Of a DNA stretch of 64,000 nucleotides, positions 60,400 through 64,000 are shown piece by piece. The notes under the pieces were generated by a model. The model was not told where the DNA came from and made no database searches. It saw only the letters and a list, made by a program, of their open reading frames with translations. A program made the translations under genes and the position numbers. Positions within the stretch are counted from its first letter, which is position 1. Every line of letters begins with the position of its first letter. This stretch comes from JAJEFO01 sp965209045 (lineage in GTDB: Bacteria; Pseudomonadota; Alphaproteobacteria; Rhodobacterales; Rhodobacteraceae), in NCBI GenBank assembly GCA_965209045.1, contig CBDBPW010000001.1, positions 248,001 through 312,000 on the forward strand, in the 5' to 3' direction.

Positions 60400-60819
60400 A
60401 TGTGGATCACGCCTGACATCGAGCTTGGAGAATGGGAAATCTCAGAGCAGTTTGTCCGCGCTTCAGGTCCGGGCGGACAGAACGTGAACAAGGTTGCGAC
60501 GGCCGTAGAGCTGCGCTTCGCAGCTGCGCGTTCGCCCTCATTGCCCGAAGCTGCGAAGCGGCGGCTCAAGCACATTGCCGGCCAGCGCTGGACACGGGAC
60601 GGAACAGTCGTGATCCAGGTTTCAGAGACCCGGAGCCAGGCCAGAAACCGCACCATCGCGCGCTCAAGGCTCGCGGACATGATCCGGCGATCACTTGCCA
60701 GACCGAAGCCGCGCGTGAAGACCTCCGTGCCGCCGCGCCAAAGGCGCAAGCGCCTCGAACAAAAGAAACGCCGGAGCGCGATCAAGGCGCTCCGGCGATC
60801 TGGCGAAGATCCAGACTAG
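60400..60819 (+). CDS. arfB: Alternative ribosome-rescue factor (peptidyl-tRNA hydrolase ArfB)
   Basis: A 139-residue class-I-release-factor-like protein with Gly25-Gly26-Gln27 in ASGPGGQNVNKVATAVELRF, the catalytic GGQ loop. There is no codon-recognition domain, and the C-terminal tail is strongly basic (RPKPRVKTSVPPRQRRKRLE, QKKRRSAIKALRRSGEDPD), which enters the empty mRNA channel of stalled ribosomes. The 3' end contains a perfect inverted repeat (60769-60797) that is the terminator of the convergent katG gene. The gene ends two bases before the katG stop. Confidence 0.93.
   Translation: MWITPDIELGEWEISEQFVRASGPGGQNVNKVATAVELRFAAARSPSLPEAAKRRLKHIAGQRWTRDGTVVIQVSETRSQARNRTIARSRLADMIRRSLARPKPRVKTSVPPRQRRKRLEQKKRRSAIKALRRSGEDPD
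60760..60797 (-). terminator. Rho-independent terminator of katG, inside arfB
   Basis: CGCCGGAGCGC (60769-60779) and GCGCTCCGGCG (60787-60797) form a perfect eleven-pair stem with a seven-base loop. On the minus strand it is followed by TTTCTTTTGTT. It starts 25 bases past the katG stop and lies entirely in the coding sequence of arfB. Confidence 0.85.
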
Positions 60820-60821
60820 GA

Positions 60822-62987
60822 TCAGTTCAGGTCGAAACGGTCCGCGTCCATGACCTTGACCCACGCCACGACGAAATCAGCCACGAACTTCTCTCCGTTG
60901 TCGTCCTGGGCATAGACCTCGGCCAGCGCCCGAAGTTGGGAGTTCGAGCCAAAGACAAGGTCGACCCGCGTTGCCGTCCAACGGACACTGCCGCCGGCAT
61001 GGTCACGGCCCTCGAACACTCCCTCGTCCCCGGAAGCCGGCACCCAGTCGATGCCCATGTCCGTGACTGCCGCGAAGAAGTCGTTGGTCAGCTTGCCCGG
61101 GGTTTCCGTCATGACCCCATGCGGCGAAGCGCCATGGTTCGCGCCAAGCGCCCTCATGCCGCCGACAAGAACGGTCATTTCCGGCGCGGTAAGCGTCAGA
61201 AGCTGGGCGCGATCGACAAGAAGCTCTTCCGCCGAAACCGCATATTGCGCCTTCTGGTAGTTCCGGAACCCGTCGGCCGCGGGTTCAAGCACCGCAAAGC
61301 TCTCGGCATCGGTCTGGTCCTGCGTCGCATCCCCCCGACCCGGAGTGAAAGGCACGTCCACGGGATTTCCGCCGTCAGCAGCCGCCTTCTCGATCGCGGC
61401 GGAGCCGGCCAGCACGATGAGATCGGCAAGGGAGACGGGCCTTGCAAAGCCGTCCCTGATCCGTTCGAGCGACTCGATGACAGGCATCAGCGGCTTGTTG
61501 ACCTCCCAGTCCTTCTGGGGAGCCAGCCGGATCCGGGCGCCATTTGCCCCGCCGCGCTTGTCCGATCCCCGGAAGGTGGATGCCGAAGACCATGCCAGCG
61601 AAACAAGTTCCGCCACGGAATGGCCTGATCCAAGGATCTGCTTCTTGAGTTCGGCGATTTCGGCCGCATTGACCGGATCGTGGTCTGGCTTGGGGACCGG
61701 GTCCTGCCAGATCAATTCCTCGTCGGGCACCTCCGGACCAAGGTAGCAGGCGCGCGGTCCCATGTCCCTGTGCGTCAGCTTGAACCATGCGCGCGCAAAG
61801 GCATCTGCGAACTCCTCGGGGTTTGCGTGGTACCGACGCGAGATCCTCTCGTACTCGGGATCCATGCGCATCGCCATGTCGGCCGTGGTCATCATCAGCG
61901 CGACCTTCTTGCCGGATCCGTCGACCTCGGGCGCATGGTCTTCGTCCTTCAAGCCCCTTGCGACCCAGATATGGGCGCCAGCCGGGCTCTTCGAAAGCTC
62001 CCAATCGTAGCCGAACAGGACGTCAAAATAGCCCATGTCCCACTTGACCGGATCCGATGTCCAGGGGCCCTCGATGCCGCTCGTGGTTGCATCGGCACCC
62101 TTTCCGGAACCGTGACCGTTCTTCCATCCCAGACCCATCTGCTGGATCGGCGCACCTTCCGGTTCCGGACCGACAAGGCCCGGGTCGCCCGCGCCGTGCG
62201 CCTTCCCGAAGGTATGGCCCCCGGCGACCAGGGCCACCGTTTCCTCGTCGTCCATTGCCATCCTGGCGAAAGTCTCCCGGATGTCCCGACCGCTTGCCAC
62301 CGGATCGGGATTGCCGTTCGGCCCTTCAGGATTCACGTAGATCAGGCCCATCTGGACCGCAGCGAGCGGGTTCTCGAGATCCCGGTCGCCCGAGTAGCGG
62401 TCATCGCCCAGCCAGGTGTCCTCGGCACCCCAGTAGATGTCCTCCTCCGGTTCCCAGATGTCGACACGGCCACCGCCGAACCCGAATGTCCTGGCGCCCA
62501 TGGACTCAATGGCGCAGTTTCCGGCCAGGATCATGAGGTCGGCCCAGGATATCGCGTTTCCGTACTTCTTCTTGACTGGCCAAAGGAGTCGCCTGGCCTT
62601 GTCGAGATTGCCGTTGTCCGGCCAGGAGTTGAGCGGTGCGAAGCGCTGCGTACCGGAGGACCCGCCGCCCCTGCCGTCGCCGGTCCGGTAGGTTCCTGCG
62701 CTGTGCCACGCCATCCGGATGAACAGCGGTCCGTAATGGCCGTAATCCGCCGGCCACCAGTCCTGGCTGTCCGTCATCAGGTCATAAAGATCCTGCTTCA
62801 GTGCCTTCAGGTCGAGCTTCCTGAATTCCTCGGCGTAGCTGAAAGCCGGGCCCATGGGGTCGGAAAGAGCTGAATTCTGATGCAGGATGCGCAGGTTCAA
62901 CTGGCTTGGCCACCAGTCGCGATTTGATCGCGCGCCGAAAGTCGCGTGCATGACAGGGCATTTCCCAGGGGCGTCGTTTCCGTCCAT
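60822..62987 (-). CDS. katG: Catalase-peroxidase
   Basis: A 721-residue KatG. The distal heme residues are Arg91, Trp94 and His95 in RMAWHSAGTYR. The Trp94-Tyr217-Met243 adduct residues are in place (MGLIYVNPEG; FARMAMDDEE). The proximal histidine is His258 in ALVAGGHTFGKAHG. The C-terminal half is the second, inactive peroxidase domain. It degrades hydrogen peroxide by catalase and peroxidase reactions. The start at 62987 has GGAGAGGAAA upstream. Its terminator lies inside arfB. No oxyR gene is nearby in the window. Confidence 0.96.
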   Translation of the reverse strand: MDGNDAPGKCPVMHATFGARSNRDWWPSQLNLRILHQNSALSDPMGPAFSYAEEFRKLDLKALKQDLYDLMTDSQDWWPADYGHYGPLFIRMAWHSAGTYRTGDGRGGGSSGTQRFAPLNSWPDNGNLDKARRLLWPVKKKYGNAISWADLMILAGNCAIESMGARTFGFGGGRVDIWEPEEDIYWGAEDTWLGDDRYSGDRDLENPLAAVQMGLIYVNPEGPNGNPDPVASGRDIRETFARMAMDDEETVALVAGGHTFGKAHGAGDPGLVGPEPEGAPIQQMGLGWKNGHGSGKGADATTSGIEGPWTSDPVKWDMGYFDVLFGYDWELSKSPAGAHIWVARGLKDEDHAPEVDGSGKKVALMMTTADMAMRMDPEYERISRRYHANPEEFADAFARAWFKLTHRDMGPRACYLGPEVPDEELIWQDPVPKPDHDPVNAAEIAELKKQILGSGHSVAELVSLAWSSASTFRGSDKRGGANGARIRLAPQKDWEVNKPLMPVIESLERIRDGFARPVSLADLIVLAGSAAIEKAAADGGNPVDVPFTPGRGDATQDQTDAESFAVLEPAADGFRNYQKAQYAVSAEELLVDRAQLLTLTAPEMTVLVGGMRALGANHGASPHGVMTETPGKLTNDFFAAVTDMGIDWVPASGDEGVFEGRDHAGGSVRWTATRVDLVFGSNSQLRALAEVYAQDDNGEKFVADFVVAWVKVMDADRFDLN

Positions 62988-63195
62988 TTTCCTCTCCGAT
63001 TGCAATTGTTGCGGCAGCTTCAGGATGCCATTCGGGTCATGCGTCAGGATATCAAGTTCGACCAATCGGCAAAAGCGGCAATTCCAAAAAAGGACCCGCA
63101 TGCATCCGTCCACAGGCTAGGCTCTTTACCCAAATTTTGACATTCCTGGCTGATTTGTCACCGTCGCCAAAGGCAGTTCACAAGGAGTTCGAGGC

Positions 63196-63709
63196 ATGAG
63201 GGGCGACCGGCACGACATGAGCGACGCGGAGCGGGAAATCCTCCGCCCTGTCCTTCCCCGGAAGCACCAGGGCCCGCGACGGGTGCATGACCGGAGGGTG
63301 ATGAACGGCACCTTCTTCGTGCTTCGCACCGGCACGCCCTGGCGCGACCTCCCGGAGCGGTACGGGCCGTACACGACCTGCTTCAACCGCTACAACCGGT
63401 GGAGCGGGAACGGCACCCGGGCGTCGATCATGGAGCGGCTTCAAGGCGTGCGGGCAATGACGGCGGGGACGACGACGGCCCGCCCGGCTCGGTTCGACTG
63501 CGCATGGTGGATTCGTCTTCGGTGCGCGTACACAGGCGTCACGCCGTGGGTCTCCCGGGCCAGTCGGTCGGCTGCAGGCAGGCCAAGACGTTTTTCGCCG
63601 GCCTTGAGCGTGACGAGACGGTGGTCGGCGACCGGACCTCTGACACCGACGCCTTACTTGAACTGATCGGAGAGGTCGGCGCAACCGCCGCGCCTGCGAC
63701 CAGGCTGGT
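63196..63709 (+). pseudogene. IS5-family transposase, frameshifted and truncated
   Basis: The N-terminal 90 residues are well conserved: SDAEREILRPVLPRKHQGPR, GTFFVLRTGTPWRDLPERYG, PYTTCFNRYNRWS. A frameshift near 63470 moves the continuation to another frame (RMVDSSSVRVHRRHAVGLPG), and an internal deletion then joins this to a downstream piece (QAKTFFAGLERDETVVGD, TDALLELIGEVGATA). The catalytic region is incomplete, so the element is dead. A possible left end lies near 63119 (GGCTCTTTACCC). It sits next to katG. Confidence 0.8.
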
Positions 63710-64000
63710 TCAACTCTCTGCCTCTTGCATTCTGGCCATTTTTTGCAGCCTTCGGACAACAAGATGCACACGTGTCGAGGGGTTCTCCTGAAAGGGTGGC
63801 TGCCCCTCCTTGGACGCCTCTTTTAGAGCTTTGTCCGCGCGCGAACATGCTTCGTCTCGCAAGGGCATGATCTCGTCGTAGAACGCATCACAAGTCGCCT
63901 TGTCGTACGAAGCAATGCAGCCGTGGGACGCCTTAAGGTCCTGGATCAGATCTTGCGTTGGTGATCCGGCACCCTCACCGATTGAATAAGGTCTGCGCTC
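63710..64000 (-). CDS. Unrecognised protein, C-terminal part (cut by window edge)
   Basis: An open frame of 96 codons runs from the window end to a TGA at 63710. It reads ERRPYSIGEGAGSPTQDLIQ, LKASHGCIASYDKATCDAFY, then a charged helical stretch DKALKEASKEGQPPFQEN and VHLVVRRLQKMARMQEAES. Three cysteines are present. I do not recognise the family. Its 3' end touches the truncated transposase, so the end of the protein may have been changed by the insertion. Confidence 0.5.
   Translation of the reverse strand, partial: ERRPYSIGEGAGSPTQDLIQDLKASHGCIASYDKATCDAFYDEIMPLRDEACSRADKALKEASKEGQPPFQENPSTRVHLVVRRLQKMARMQEAES

Noticed and set aside
1..64000. tRNA, rRNA, CRISPR arrays, replication origin
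   Set aside because: Looked for cloverleaf-like tails, regular repeats with spacers and DnaA-box clusters; none was seen by eye.

Overview
The window looks like chromosome of an alphaproteobacterium of the Rhodobacterales (Paracoccaceae/Rhodobacteraceae type). The reasons are high GC, a Rhodobacter-style sorbitol/mannitol (smo) operon, a phaP-phaP-phaC/phaZ polyhydroxybutyrate (PHB) cluster with TGC-rich PhaR-type operators, and typical small neighbours (DUF3572, YggT, ECF sigma with EF-hand protein, UMF1 transporter, MepA, arfB). No rRNA, tRNA or CRISPR array was seen.

Layout. 0-6.6 kb: the tail of a Gfo/Idh/MocA oxidoreductase, a LysR regulator, a tripartite tricarboxylate transporter (TctC-B-A) and a formylglycine-type sulfatase. 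7.1-18.2 kb: two divergent carbohydrate operons around a GntR regulator. The minus-strand operon carries wreckage of an ABC transporter, then Tm-1/UPF0261, class II aldolase and aldolase-SDR fusion genes, with an agmatinase-like ureohydrolase beyond. The plus-strand operon encodes lactonase, HAD phosphatase, class II aldolase and FGGY kinase. 18.8-29.2 kb: an ABC importer with a 3-hydroxyacyl-CoA dehydrogenase-like enzyme, an MBL hydrolase and broken enoyl-CoA hydratase and CoA-transferase genes, facing a lacI pseudogene that is split by a complete IS1634-family element (27024-29024, 6-bp target duplication). 29.8-30.1 kb: a DUF3883 relic. 30.3 kb: creatinase. 31.8-38.8 kb: the smoEFGK-(smoS remnant)-mtlK operon with its LacI regulator. 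39.4-49.0 kb: alpha/beta hydrolase, flavin reductase, LLM monooxygenase and aldehyde dehydrogenase, followed by a Pot-type ABC importer with an embedded DUF1330 gene. 49.2-54.2 kb: PHB granule and turnover genes. 54.4-63.0 kb: housekeeping and stress genes (Spy-like protein, anti-sigma, ECF sigma, EF-hand protein, YggT, UMF1 transporter, MepA, queuosine-precursor transporter, a small structured RNA gene with an 18-codon ORF, arfB, katG). 63.1-64.0 kb: an IS5-type transposase remnant and the end of an unrecognised gene.

The first 49 kb is an accessory catabolic region: transporter-plus-enzyme cassettes, each with its own regulator. Many genes in it are damaged by internal deletions (ABC ATPase and permease at 12.4-13.2 kb, smoS, CoA-transferase, enoyl-CoA hydratase), frameshift, or IS insertion (lacI). 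The last 15 kb looks like intact core chromosome.

The items most worth a second look are: (1) the small transcript at 60098-60333, whose Shine-Dalgarno region can pair over 15 nt with the 16S rRNA 3' end; (2) the near-identical PHB promoters with operators inside the -35/-10 spacer; (3) the uncharacterised LLM monooxygenase operon with its own Pot-type importer; (4) the lacI gene reassembled across the IS element; (5) the katG terminator embedded in the end of arfB; (6) stem-loops after all four intact substrate-binding-protein genes.
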